This document shows, piece after piece, positions 6,897-15,454 of a stretch of DNA of 21,170 nt. Position numbers and translations under genes: made by a program. The DNA comes from Gammaproteobacteria bacterium (lineage in GTDB: Bacteria > Pseudomonadota > Gammaproteobacteria > Enterobacterales > Kangiellaceae): positions 1 to 21,170 of the forward strand of contig JABXIW010000065.1 in assembly GCA_013372875.1 (NCBI GenBank), written 5' to 3'. How positions within the stretch are numbered: the stretch's first letter is position 1; each line of letters opens with the position of its first letter. Below the pieces are notes generated by a model. The model worked only from the letters and a program-made list of their open reading frames with translations. It ran no database searches and was not told the origin of the DNA.

Positions 6897-8645
6897 ATGC
6901 TCTCAACATTTCAGCTTTTAGACTCATTAAAGAAAGATGATTGGATCACTGATGAACAGTTCCAAACGGCTCGAGTGCATGTCAGGCAAGCCGATCCCAA
7001 GCTAACATCGATTGAGCAAATTGCTGATTTAAGTCTGACTTGGCGCAATGATCGCAGACAAATTCTGGATGAAGAGCTGGTGACGAAATACGTTGCCCAG
7101 TTAATGGATATTAAGTATTACAAAATCGACCCATTAAAAATTGATGTGGATTCGGTTACTCAAGTCATGTCTTTAGCCTATGCCGAGCGACATAAAATTT
7201 TAGCGGTAGAAGTTAAAGCTGATTTTATTATTATTGCAGTACTAGATCCAAGCAATTTGGGTTGGGTTCAAGGGTTAGAGCAAACTAGCCGCAAAAAAAT
7301 CATTCCTGTGTTGGCCAACCCCGCACTTATTAAGCGTTATCAAAAAGAGTTTTATCAATTATCCGCATCGATCAAAGGTGCTAATAAAACCAAATTACAA
7401 GCTGATAATACGGTTGGAAATCTTGAGCAGTTAATTGAGTTAAAAGGCGCAGAAGAAGCCGATGCTAACGATCAGCACATCGTACAAATTGTCGATTGGT
7501 TGCTGCAATATGCCTTTAAACAAAGAGCCAGTGATATTCATATCGAACCGCGCCGCGAAGTGGGCAAGGTGCGTTTTCGAATTGATGGGGTCTTGCATGA
7601 TGTTTACCAACTGCCGATTTCTATTACACACGCAGTGGTATCTCGCTTTAAGATTTTAGGGCGTATGGACTTAGCCGAAAGGCGTAAACCTTTGGATGGT
7701 CGCGTTAAGACTAAAAATCCTGATGGCATGGAAATCGAGTTGCGTTTATCCACTTTGCCAACCGCTTTTGGTGAAAAATTTGTCGGACGTATTTTCGACC
7801 CAACGGTTTTGGATAGCGATTTCTCACAGCTCGGCCTAGAGCCAGAAACAGAAGATGCATGGCGTGAACTGATTTCAAACCCTACAGGAATTGTGTTATT
7901 AACAGGGCCAACAGGTTCAGGTAAAACGACCACTTTATATACATCTTTGGACTTGTTGGCTACTTCAGAAGTGAATGTGTGTACCATCGAAGATCCTATT
8001 GAGATGGTGGATCCAAAATTGAATCAGATGCAGGTGCATCATGATATTGATTTGGACTTTGCTTCTGGTGTTCGTGCTTTGCTGCGACAAGATCCCGATA
8101 TCATTATGATTGGCGAGATCCGTGATAAAGAAACTGCTCATATGGCAGTGCAAGCGGCTTTGACAGGCCATTTAGTTATTTCCACTTTGCACACTAACGA
8201 CGCACCTTCGGCGATGACGCGTTTGATGGAAATTGGGGTTGAGCCGTATCTGCTTAATGCGACTATGCTTGGCGTCATGGCACAGCGCTTAGTGAGAACT
8301 TTGTGCGAGCGCTGTAAAGAACCCACTAAGTTGGATTTAGACGCTTGGGCTTCGTTAGTAGGAACCAATCAAAAGATAACACCACCAGAAACCGTTTATG
8401 AGCCTGTAGGTTGTGATTATTGCCGCAATACAGGTTATCAAGGGCGACAAGGGGTTTACGAACTATTGCGCGTGACCGATGATTTAAAATCTTTGATCCA
8501 TGAAAATACTGACTTGAGAAAAGTGCGTCAACAAAATATCAAAGACGGTATGAACCTGTTACGAGTGAGTGGTGCCTATAAGGTGGCTAAAGGTTTAACT
8601 ACCATTGAAGAAGTGATCAGGGTGGCACCAAAAGCTAGTTTGTAG
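6897..8645 (+). CDS. GspE/PilB-family type II secretion / type IV pilus assembly ATPase, orphan
   Basis: A hexameric cytoplasmic ATPase of the kind that powers pilus or pseudopilus assembly. Its 582 residues comprise an N-terminal MshEN/T2SSE_N-like region (about 5-160), the N2 domain with QRASDIHIEPRR, and the C-terminal motor. The Walker A motif GPTGSGKTTT starts at Gly337 with Lys343; the Asp box is TIEDPIE; the Walker B region DIIMIGEIRD runs from Asp401 with Glu407; the His box is STLHTND. The zinc-type Cys pairs CERC (470-473) and CDYC (506-509) are intact, as in GspE, PilB and MshE. No other secretion or pilus genes are in the window, so the machine it serves is unknown; MshE, PilB or GspE are all possible. 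The start is supported by AGGGAA just upstream, though the spacing is short. Its 3' end overlaps mltF on the other strand. Confidence 0.9.
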   Translation: MLSTFQLLDSLKKDDWITDEQFQTARVHVRQADPKLTSIEQIADLSLTWRNDRRQILDEELVTKYVAQLMDIKYYKIDPLKIDVDSVTQVMSLAYAERHKILAVEVKADFIIIAVLDPSNLGWVQGLEQTSRKKIIPVLANPALIKRYQKEFYQLSASIKGANKTKLQADNTVGNLEQLIELKGAEEADANDQHIVQIVDWLLQYAFKQRASDIHIEPRREVGKVRFRIDGVLHDVYQLPISITHAVVSRFKILGRMDLAERRKPLDGRVKTKNPDGMEIELRLSTLPTAFGEKFVGRIFDPTVLDSDFSQLGLEPETEDAWRELISNPTGIVLLTGPTGSGKTTTLYTSLDLLATSEVNVCTIEDPIEMVDPKLNQMQVHHDIDLDFASGVRALLRQDPDIIMIGEIRDKETAHMAVQAALTGHLVISTLHTNDAPSAMTRLMEIGVEPYLLNATMLGVMAQRLVRTLCERCKEPTKLDLDAWASLVGTNQKITPPETVYEPVGCDYCRNTGYQGRQGVYELLRVTDDLKSLIHENTDLRKVRQQNIKDGMNLLRVSGAYKVAKGLTTIEEVIRVAPKASL

Positions 8646-10326
8646 GTAAGTTGGTAACACTGACTAAGCCATCAGACACAACTAGTTGATAGCGCTGAAT
8701 AGGGTTTTCACTTATCTGTGGTTGACTAATTTCAACCACAAAACCATCTTTACTACAGCTTGCATTTTCCAAAATCCAATTGTCTGTCTGTGAAATTTCA
8801 ACTAATAAATCATCATTGACAAATAAGGTATGTGTGAGCACATCGCCTTCGGCGGGACGAATGGTTAATTTGTTTTGATGTTCCTCGCAATTAAGCTCTG
8901 AAACATCCAGGTATTTATTAAATTTTGAGCTGCCATCCAGATTAAAAAGCTGCACTAGTACTGCATAATATTGACGAATATTACCCACGTAGCGCACAGG
9001 CTCATTGCCGCGTGCGTAACCAAAACGTGTTTTGGAATACCACTTTTTTTGTCGTAGTAAAGGCAAATATTCTTTCACTACTTGCCAAATATCAGGATTA
9101 TCACCTTCACCTTGGGCTAAACGTCTAGCATCTTCCAAGTGGCCAAAGCCAACATTATAGCCCGCTAAAGCAAACCAATTACGATCAGGATCAGTGATCC
9201 GCTCAGGAATTTTCTTTTGCATTAATCGAAAATAATCGGCACCGCCATAAATACTTTGTTTGGCATCAAGTCTATCCTCAATGCCCATTTGCTTCGCGGT
9301 ATCTTGGGTTAGCATCATTAAACCTCGCACCCCTGTTGGTGATCGGGCATCCGCTTTCCAATGAGACTCTTGATAACCCATCGCCGCTAAAAAACGCCAA
9401 TCTAAATCACTGCCTGCTGCCTGCATAAAAAAGGATTTTAGCTCTGGCAATCTCGACTCGATAGCTCGATGAAATTCGCGACTATCCACATAATCAAACT
9501 TCTTTAAATGGCCATAATAGCGCTCGATTAAATAGTCTAAAGTGCCATTGCTGCGAATATGGGCAAAGAACTCAATAGTCTTGGCATAAAAGCTATCGTC
9601 ACTTGATTTAGTCAAAGCCCAAGCCAATTGTTGAGCTTCAGAAACGCTAAAGGCCACTGCTAACTCGGGCTCGATTTGACGCGCTAGATCTAAATCATTT
9701 GAATCAGCTATGGTGTATAAAATCGAGCCATCAATCACCATCTCTAACAATTCAGAGCTACCATAGGCACTCGAGGCATCCCATGTTAATTCAGGGTAAA
9801 GCTGCTTGGTTGATTTTAAAATACTAGAGTGAGAGGAGTTGGCCATCACCATTAGCCCATCTTCGATTTGGGCAAAATCGCGTGGTCGTTTTTCACCTTG
9901 TTTATAAACCAGTTTACTGACGATTTCTTGGTAACTTGGGGCAAAACGGATCTTCTTTTGACGCTCTTTGGTTACCGTTAGGCCTGCCGCAATAATATCG
10001 GCACGGCCTTTTTCTAAATCTTGGATCATTTTGCCGATATCATTTTCGGTGATGATTTGTACGTCCACCTCAAGAAAATCAGCAAATTGCTTGACCAACT
10101 CATATTCAAATCCCGTGAAGCCGCCATCACCCACATACATGGTGGTGGGAGCGATTCGAGTATAAACCTTGATGTAGCCGCGCTGCTGAATAGATTCGAG
10201 TTGATTGAGCTCGGATTGTGGTTGGCAAGCCATTAATAGCACTGATAGGCACAAAAAGAGGCTACCAGCGACCATAAATCGACTGAAAAAGCGCGCTAGC
10301 AGAGTAAAACTCGAAACCTGAGGCAT
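8635..10326 (-). CDS. mltF: Membrane-bound lytic murein transglycosylase F, lipoprotein with extra C-terminal region
   Basis: Cleaves peptidoglycan glycan strands to 1,6-anhydromuramyl products. Residues 1-33 are a signal peptide ending in the lipobox LLMAC with Cys34; Gln at +2 suggests outer-membrane sorting. Next is a periplasmic solute-binding domain (SBP_bac_3, about 45-285; GYIKVYTRIAPTT, GFTGFEYELVKQFADF), then the SLT domain with catalytic Glu320 in YQESHW, followed by SPTGVRGLMMLT and AGYNVGFGH. Residues 462-563 extend beyond where MltF normally ends. A longer frame begins at a TTG at 10347, but the ATG at 10326 has AAGAGAAG just upstream and gives a normal signal peptide. Placement next to purL in divergent orientation is, as I recall, also seen in Pseudomonas. 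Confidence 0.93.
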   Translation of the reverse strand: MPQVSSFTLLARFFSRFMVAGSLFLCLSVLLMACQPQSELNQLESIQQRGYIKVYTRIAPTTMYVGDGGFTGFEYELVKQFADFLEVDVQIITENDIGKMIQDLEKGRADIIAAGLTVTKERQKKIRFAPSYQEIVSKLVYKQGEKRPRDFAQIEDGLMVMANSSHSSILKSTKQLYPELTWDASSAYGSSELLEMVIDGSILYTIADSNDLDLARQIEPELAVAFSVSEAQQLAWALTKSSDDSFYAKTIEFFAHIRSNGTLDYLIERYYGHLKKFDYVDSREFHRAIESRLPELKSFFMQAAGSDLDWRFLAAMGYQESHWKADARSPTGVRGLMMLTQDTAKQMGIEDRLDAKQSIYGGADYFRLMQKKIPERITDPDRNWFALAGYNVGFGHLEDARRLAQGEGDNPDIWQVVKEYLPLLRQKKWYSKTRFGYARGNEPVRYVGNIRQYYAVLVQLFNLDGSSKFNKYLDVSELNCEEHQNKLTIRPAEGDVLTHTLFVNDDLLVEISQTDNWILENASCSKDGFVVEISQPQISENPIQRYQLVVSDGLVSVTNLPTN

Positions 10327-10370
10327 TAACTTCTCTTGATAATTCAATAAGTTATCTTATTAGAAAACTT

Positions 10371-10399
10371 ATTATGCTTGGAAAAGTGTTAAATGTACA
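10371..10399 (-). promoter_or_regulatory. Putative promoter of mltF
   Basis: On the minus strand TGTACA (10394-10399) is separated by 17 bases from CATAAT (10371-10376), which matches the sigma70 -10 box at 5 of 6 positions. The -35 matches only 4 of 6. It lies about 45 bases upstream of the mltF ATG. Confidence 0.35.
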
Positions 10400-10437
10400 A
10401 ATTTGTCATTTATTCGGCAATAAAAGTCGGTCAGGAC

Positions 10438-10466
10438 TTATCAAAATCGCTGTTTTAGAGTAAAAT
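10438..10466 (+). promoter_or_regulatory. Putative promoter of purL
   Basis: TTATCA (10438-10443, 4 of 6 to the -35 consensus), a 17-base spacer, and TAAAAT (10461-10466, 5 of 6 to the -10). It leaves a leader of roughly 55 bases before the purL ATG. No PurR operator-like palindrome is seen around it. Confidence 0.45.
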
Positions 10467-10528
10467 TTGCGCTCCTTGTCACAGCCCAAGCTGCGACTGA
10501 CTCAATCAAGCTATCGGTAGAGAATTTT

Positions 10529-13500
10529 ATGCTCATTTTACGCGGTAATCCTGCTTATTCTGAATTCCAAAAAGCCCGCCTTTTAACTGAAACTCAAGCC
10601 ATTGAACCTAGTGTCACAGAACTCTATGGCGAGTACGTGCATTATGTACACACCAATGCCGAGTTAACGGCTGATGAGTTGGCTGTCTTAGAGCGCTTGT
10701 TAGAATATGGTCCAAGCCGTCCTGCCAGTGAGCATTCTGGCCGTCGCATGATTGTAGTTCCTCGTCCTGGAACTATTTCGCCATGGTCTTCAAAAGCGAC
10801 CAACATTGCGCAAAACTGTGGCCTAGAAAAAATTGAGCGTATTGAACGCGGCATCGCAGTTTACTTTATCGGCTCTGATATCAAGCAAGAAAATGAAGCT
10901 GAATTGAAGGCATTAATTCATGATCGCATGACCCAAGCTGTTCTTGATGAGCATAATCAAGCGGAAGTTTTGTTCATTCAAGAAAGCCCGAAAGAATTAG
11001 CATTTGTTGATATTCTAGCGGGCGGCCGTGAAGCCTTGGTTAAAGCCAATACTGAGATTGGTTTAGCGCTGGCTGAAGATGAAATCGATTATTTGGTTGA
11101 CAGCTTTACCAAACTTGAGCGTAATCCGACTGACGTTGAGTTGATGATGTTCGCTCAAGCTAACTCTGAGCATTGCCGTCATAAAATTTTCAACGCTTCT
11201 TGGACTATTGATGGCAAAGATAAAGATTTGTCCTTGTTCAAGATGATCAAAAACACCTATGCCAATAACTCGGAAGGGGTTTTATCAGCCTATAAAGATA
11301 ATGCTGCAGTATTTGAAGGTTTCAATGCCCATCGTTTCTTTGCTCAACCAGAAACCAATGAATATCAATACCACTTAGAGCCGGTACACGTCTTAATCAA
11401 AGTCGAAACTCATAACCACCCAACTTGTATTTCGCCATATCCAGGCGCTTCGACCGGTTCTGGTGGTGAAATTCGTGATGAAGGCGCAACGGGTATCGGC
11501 GGTAAGCCGAAAGTGGGCTTAACGGGCTTTACGGTTTCTAACTTGAAAGTTCCAGGTTATGAGCAGCTTTGGGAAACCGATTATGGCAAGCCTGAGCGCA
11601 TCGTAACCGCGCTAGACATTATGCTAGAGGGTCCAATCGGTGGCGCGAGTTTTAATAACGAATTTGGTCGTCCTGCGGTTAATGGTTATTTCCGTACTTT
11701 CGAGGAAGAATTTGAATTTGAATATGGCAAAGAGGTTCGCGGTTACCATAAGCCAATTATGATTGCGGGTGGTATGGGTAACATTCGCGAGCAACACGTT
11801 GAGAAAAAAGAAATTAAGCCCGGCTACAAGGTAATTGTACTGGGTGGCCCAGCCATGTTGATTGGTCTTGGTGGTGGTGCAGCTTCGTCTATGACTTCGG
11901 GCTCAAGTGCTGAAGATTTAGACTTCGCTTCAGTGCAACGTGATAACCCTGAAATGGAGCGTCGCTGTCAGGAAGTGATCGATCGCTGTTGGGCGTTAGA
12001 TGATCGTAATCCAATTGAGTTTATTCACGATGTAGGTGCAGGCGGTTTATCCAATGCGATTCCAGAATTAGTTCATGATGGTGAGCGTGGCGGTAAGTTT
12101 GAATTGCGCCGCGTGCCGAATGCCGAAAAAGGCATGGCTCCAGTAGAAATCTGGTGTAACGAAGCGCAAGAACGTTACGTATTAGCGGTCGCACCACAAA
12201 ATCTAGAGTTGTTCGAACAACTTTGTGAGCGTGAGCGCTGTCCTTTTGCGGTGGTTGGTGAAGCGACAGAAGAATTGCATTTAGGCTTGAACGATGAGCA
12301 TTTCGATAATAAGCCTGTGGATTTACCGATGGATGTACTGTTCGGCAAGCCACCGAAAATGCACCGCACTGCAGAAACTTTAAAAGCGCCATCGACTGTG
12401 CTACCTCAAGTTTCTGATATCAATGAAGCCGTCGATAGAGTATTGGCTTTGCCAGCAGTTGCTGATAAGACTTTCTTGATCACCATTGGCGATAGAACTG
12501 TTGGTGGTATGGTTTCTCGCGATCAGATGGTTGGTCCTTGGCAAGTTCCGGTGGCAGATTGTGCGGTCACTACATCGACGCACAATAGCTACACGGGTGA
12601 AGCTATGTCAATGGGGGAGCGTACTCCGGCGGCACTTCTGGATTCGGCTGCAGCCGCCAAAATGGCGGTGGGCGAAGCTATTACTAATATTGCTTCAGCA
12701 AAGATTGATGATATTAAGAAAATTCGCTTATCAGCAAACTGGATGGCTCCAGCAGGCGCTCCAGGCGAAGATGTGAATCTTTACAATGCGGTCGAAGCAG
12801 TGGGTATGGATTTATGTCCAAAATTAGGCATTACCATTCCTGTGGGCAAAGATTCGATGTCAATGAAAACGGTTTGGGAAGAGAATGGTAAAAAGAAATC
12901 AGTTACTGCGCCAAGCTCATTAATTATTTCTGCTTTTGCGCCAGTTACGGATGTCCGTAAATCCTTAACTCCAGAATTAAAGTCGAACAAAGGTGATACT
13001 GAGTTATTACTATTAGATTTAGGTCGCGGTAAAAACCGCCTTGGTGCCACCGCCTTTACTCAGGTCTATAAATTATTAGGTTCAACGCCTGCATCAGTTG
13101 ATTCAGCTGATGATTTGCGTAACTTCTTCAATGCCGTACAAAAGTTAAATCAGCAAGGCTTAGTGCATGCTTATCATGATCGCTCTGACGGTGGCTTGTT
13201 GGCTACTTTAGTCGAGATGGGTTTTGCGGGTAACTGCGGTATTAGCGTGGATCTTTCAGGATTAAATGGCTCAGCAGAAGAGTTATTATTCAATGAAGAG
13301 CTAGGTGCCGTATTGCAAGTTTCGGCTGACAAGCGCGATCAAGTTGAAGCAATTTTGGCGGAGCATCAAGTTGCCGATTTCGCACACTTTATCGGTGAGC
13401 CAGCTGAAACGAAAACTTTAAGCGTGACAAAAGACGGCCAAGATGTTGTTTCTCGTGATATGAAAGGCTTGCGTCAAATTTGGTCGCAATTAACTTTCGA

Positions 13501-14416
13501 AATGCAGAAACTGCGTGATAATCCAAAATGCGCCGAAGAAGAATTTGCTGCTAAATTGGATTTAGACAACCCTGGCTTATCAGTAGATTTAACTTTCGAT
13601 CAAAACGAAAATATTGCTGCGCCAATGATTAATTCTGGTGTGCGTCCTCGTGTTGCCATTATGCGTGAGCAGGGCGTTAACAGCCAGTTAGAGATGGCGG
13701 CTGCCTTTACTAAAGCTGGTTTTGAAGCGATTGATGTGCACATGAGCGATATTCTTGCTGGTCGCGTTAGCTTGAACGATTTTATTGGCGCTGTGGCTTG
13801 TGGTGGCTTCTCATACGGTGATGTTTTAGGAGCAGGTGAAGGTTGGGCAAAATCTATCTTGTTTAACAACCGTGCGCGTGATGAATTTGAAGCTTTCTTT
13901 AAACGTAATGATACGTTCAGCTTAGGTATCTGTAACGGCTGTCAGATGATGTCGAATTTGAAAGAGCTAATCCCCGGCACTGAACACTGGCCACATTTCG
14001 TTAGAAACCAATCGGCACAATTTGAAGCGCGCGTAGCTATGGTGGAGGTGGCTAAATCCCCATCACTATTTATGACTGACATGCAAGGCTCTCGCTTACC
14101 TATCGCAGTTTCTCATGGCGAAGGTCGTGCCGAGTTCAAGTCGGCAGAAGTGGCAGCTCAAACTAATGCATCTGGTTTAGTAACCGCTCGCTTTATCAAT
14201 AACTATGGCGATATCGCTGATACTTATCCTGCAAATCCGAATGGTTCATTACATGGTATTACAGGCCTAACATCAGAAGATGGCCGCGCAACCATTATGA
14301 TGCCGCATCCAGAGCGCGTAGCGCGAGCGGTGCAAAACTCTTGGAAACCAGAAGCCTGGTCAGAAGATGGTGGCTGGCAGCGTATGTTCTACAATGCTAG
14401 AAAGTTTGTAGGGTAA
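10529..14416 (+). CDS. purL: Phosphoribosylformylglycinamidine synthase (FGAM synthase)
   Basis: Catalyses the fourth step of de novo purine synthesis: FGAR + glutamine + ATP to FGAM. It is the large single-chain proteobacterial type; 1295 residues is the same as E. coli. Order: N-terminal PurS-like domain (from [19 protein letters not shown]), linker, two AIRS-like synthase halves (EVQS-type segments [21 protein letters not shown], then SANWMAPAG and [13 protein letters not shown] segments) and a C-terminal class I glutamine amidotransferase. The amidotransferase triad is complete: Cys1135 in GICNGCQMM, and His1260 and Glu1262 in PHPERV, at the numbering known for the Salmonella enzyme. It is transcribed away from mltF. 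A small membrane-protein gene follows before the next terminator and may be co-transcribed. Confidence 0.98.
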   Translation: MLILRGNPAYSEFQKARLLTETQAIEPSVTELYGEYVHYVHTNAELTADELAVLERLLEYGPSRPASEHSGRRMIVVPRPGTISPWSSKATNIAQNCGLEKIERIERGIAVYFIGSDIKQENEAELKALIHDRMTQAVLDEHNQAEVLFIQESPKELAFVDILAGGREALVKANTEIGLALAEDEIDYLVDSFTKLERNPTDVELMMFAQANSEHCRHKIFNASWTIDGKDKDLSLFKMIKNTYANNSEGVLSAYKDNAAVFEGFNAHRFFAQPETNEYQYHLEPVHVLIKVETHNHPTCISPYPGASTGSGGEIRDEGATGIGGKPKVGLTGFTVSNLKVPGYEQLWETDYGKPERIVTALDIMLEGPIGGASFNNEFGRPAVNGYFRTFEEEFEFEYGKEVRGYHKPIMIAGGMGNIREQHVEKKEIKPGYKVIVLGGPAMLIGLGGGAASSMTSGSSAEDLDFASVQRDNPEMERRCQEVIDRCWALDDRNPIEFIHDVGAGGLSNAIPELVHDGERGGKFELRRVPNAEKGMAPVEIWCNEAQERYVLAVAPQNLELFEQLCERERCPFAVVGEATEELHLGLNDEHFDNKPVDLPMDVLFGKPPKMHRTAETLKAPSTVLPQVSDINEAVDRVLALPAVADKTFLITIGDRTVGGMVSRDQMVGPWQVPVADCAVTTSTHNSYTGEAMSMGERTPAALLDSAAAAKMAVGEAITNIASAKIDDIKKIRLSANWMAPAGAPGEDVNLYNAVEAVGMDLCPKLGITIPVGKDSMSMKTVWEENGKKKSVTAPSSLIISAFAPVTDVRKSLTPELKSNKGDTELLLLDLGRGKNRLGATAFTQVYKLLGSTPASVDSADDLRNFFNAVQKLNQQGLVHAYHDRSDGGLLATLVEMGFAGNCGISVDLSGLNGSAEELLFNEELGAVLQVSADKRDQVEAILAEHQVADFAHFIGEPAETKTLSVTKDGQDVVSRDMKGLRQIWSQLTFEMQKLRDNPKCAEEEFAAKLDLDNPGLSVDLTFDQNENIAAPMINSGVRPRVAIMREQGVNSQLEMAAAFTKAGFEAIDVHMSDILAGRVSLNDFIGAVACGGFSYGDVLGAGEGWAKSILFNNRARDEFEAFFKRNDTFSLGICNGCQMMSNLKELIPGTEHWPHFVRNQSAQFEARVAMVEVAKSPSLFMTDMQGSRLPIAVSHGEGRAEFKSAEVAAQTNASGLVTARFINNYGDIADTYPANPNGSLHGITGLTSEDGRATIMMPHPERVARAVQNSWKPEAWSEDGGWQRMFYNARKFVG

Positions 14417-14463
14417 AATGCGTTTTCTTTGCGATTACAAATTTGCAGAGAGAAAACAAAGTT

Positions 14464-14682
14464 ATGTACAAGAAAATCATTAGAAGTCCGTACTTAAATT
14501 TATTTTGCGGGTTAATTTTAATTACTACTGCGGCGTATGAAACTTATGAATCTTTTTATGAGTTTTCAATTGGAGCTCATCATGGTGTTCTGATATTCGG
14601 GATAGTACAAGTTATCAAAACTTTACCAGAGATTATTCTTGGTTTGAAAGAAATCGAGAAAAGCGCTCAGAGTCAGTTATAG
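14464..14682 (+). CDS. Small two-helix membrane protein, function unknown
   Basis: A 72-residue protein, MYKKIIRSPYLNLFCGL..., 47 bases after purL. Two hydrophobic segments (about residues 11-24 and 37-62, the second containing HHGVLIFGIVQVIKTLPEIILGL) suggest two membrane helices joined by an acidic/aromatic stretch (YETYESFYEF) and a GAHHG turn; the cytoplasmic tail is charged. The frame opens further up at a TTG (14443), but the ATG at 14464 has a purine-rich AGAGAGAAAA upstream and starts just before a basic, membrane-protein-like N-terminus. I recall similar small unnamed proteins in other marine gammaproteobacteria but cannot assign a role. A strong terminator follows 46 bases later, so it probably closes the purL transcript. 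Confidence 0.65.
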   Translation: MYKKIIRSPYLNLFCGLILITTAAYETYESFYEFSIGAHHGVLIFGIVQVIKTLPEIILGLKEIEKSAQSQL

Positions 14683-14728
14683 CTTTATCAAGCGACTTTA
14701 ATAGTAAGTAATAAAGATATACTAGAGT

Positions 14729-14758
14729 AAGCCTAGCCATTAGCTAGGCTTTTCTTTT
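14729..14758 (+). terminator. Rho-independent terminator after purL and the small membrane protein
   Basis: A perfect 9-bp stem, AAGCCTAGC (14729-14737) / GCTAGGCTT (14743-14751) with loop CATTA, followed by TTCTTTT. It separates the purL unit from the repeat-flanked gene pair. Confidence 0.92.
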
Positions 14759-14765
14759 AGTTTGA

Positions 14766-14825
14766 AAAACTGGCATACTGTGTATATCGGCTATCAAAAT
14801 ATACAATAATATCAATATGTTAAAA
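14766..14825 (+). repeat. Direct repeat copy A: promoter, leader and start codon of the lipoprotein gene
   Basis: Aligned with 16306-16366 it gives about 50 identical columns of 61 with one gap (hand alignment). The first 17 bases, AAAACTGGCATACTGTG, and the block AATAATATCAATATG ending in the start codon are identical. TGGCATACT looks like an extended -10 element (TGn followed by CATACT). The leader contains no Shine-Dalgarno. Similarity stops two codons into the gene. Confidence 0.8.
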
Positions 14826-15377
14826 TTATCACAGATTTCCGCTGATACAGCGCAAAGTCATTTAAAAAGCTTAATATTAATAACTTTTTCATTCTTACTT
14901 TTCAGCTGTGATATCAATAGCGTTTTAAATAAAGAAGATCAAAACGTTAAGTTCTATAGCGAACAATATCAAATCACCGTGCCTGGTAACTGGTCTAAGC
15001 TAAACTTGCATGATGATGCTGACTTGCAGTATGGAAACCTTAGAAAAGAAGCCTATATGATTATCTTCACAGAACCTAAGATGGATTTTGAGGATGGTTT
15101 TACCCTTCAAGACTACACCGACTTAACTTTTTCTTCGATTAAGGATAGTTTGCAAAATGTATCTTTGGGAAAAGTCACCAAGTCAAAATCTAATGGTTAT
15201 CAGGTCACGAAATCGCCCATTACAGGTGTGATCGATGGCGTGAAAATACAATATTTACACACTACGACCGAAGATGCAGATAATTTTCATCAAATTATCT
15301 TTTGGTCGCTTCCTTCAAAGTTCGAATCTAATCGTAAAAAATTTGAGAAAGCATTGGCTAGCTTTAAAAAAAACTAA
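14817..15377 (+). CDS. Predicted lipoprotein, possibly PsbP/Mog1-like fold, function unknown
   Basis: A 186-residue exported protein. A hydrophobic segment at about 19-30 ends in the lipobox LLFSC with Cys31; Asp at +2 is the classic Lol-avoidance residue in enterics, suggesting inner-membrane retention. The mature part begins with a short linker, then FYSEQYQITVPGNWSKLN, an alternating strand pattern, and a C-terminal helix (NRKKFEKALASFKK). This layout ('y.v..P..W......d..l.y....' and a last helix) recalls PsbP/DUF1795-type stress lipoproteins, but this is fold-level guesswork. The pre-hydrophobic region is long (17 residues with no Lys after Lys3 until Lys17). Its first three codons fall in a repeat shared with the gshA start, so the N-terminus may have been acquired by rearrangement. 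No Shine-Dalgarno is visible. Confidence 0.7.
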   Translation: MLKLSQISADTAQSHLKSLILITFSFLLFSCDINSVLNKEDQNVKFYSEQYQITVPGNWSKLNLHDDADLQYGNLRKEAYMIIFTEPKMDFEDGFTLQDYTDLTFSSIKDSLQNVSLGKVTKSKSNGYQVTKSPITGVIDGVKIQYLHTTTEDADNFHQIIFWSLPSKFESNRKKFEKALASFKKN

Positions 15378-15389
15378 GGCAAAAAGTTC

Positions 15390-15418
15390 CGCTGTTCTAT
15401 CTATAACAAGGAACAGCG
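15390..15418. repeat. Intergenic inverted repeat between the lipoprotein gene and the tail-anchored protein gene
   Basis: CGCTGTTC (15390-15397) and GAACAGCG (15411-15418) form a perfect 8-bp stem around a 13-base loop, extendable by two A-T pairs with one bulged C. No T-run follows on the plus strand; on the minus strand CTTTTTG follows shortly, so it could terminate minus-strand transcripts, although no minus-strand gene reaches it. It may alternatively act as an RNA-processing or attenuation hairpin between the two plus-strand genes. Confidence 0.5.
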
Positions 15419-15454
15419 AATATGTACTGATAATTATAAAAAATGGAGGAAAAA

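Noticed and set aside
7604..7987. 127-residue minus-strand frame inside the secretion ATPase gene
   Set aside because: It is antisense to the Walker A region of an intact gene, with no family resemblance and no start signals.
10440..10528. Purine regulation (PurR operator or purine riboswitch) before purL
   Set aside because: I looked for an ACGCAAACGTTTGCGT-like palindrome or a purine-aptamer core and saw neither; the leader is too short for the aptamer.
12021..12392. 123-residue minus-strand frame inside purL
   Set aside because: It is antisense to a fully conserved enzyme and its composition is a frame shadow.
14422..14457. Inverted repeat GTTTTCT / AGAGAAAAC just after purL as a terminator
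   Set aside because: Short, AT-rich and without a T-run after it. It precedes the small membrane-protein gene and a far better terminator lies at 14729-14758.
14776..14800. Possible LexA (SOS) box, TACTGTGTATAT, in repeat copy A
   Set aside because: Only the left half fits. The CTGT-N8-ACAG pattern fails in both repeat copies, reading GCTA in copy A and ATTA in copy B at the right half.
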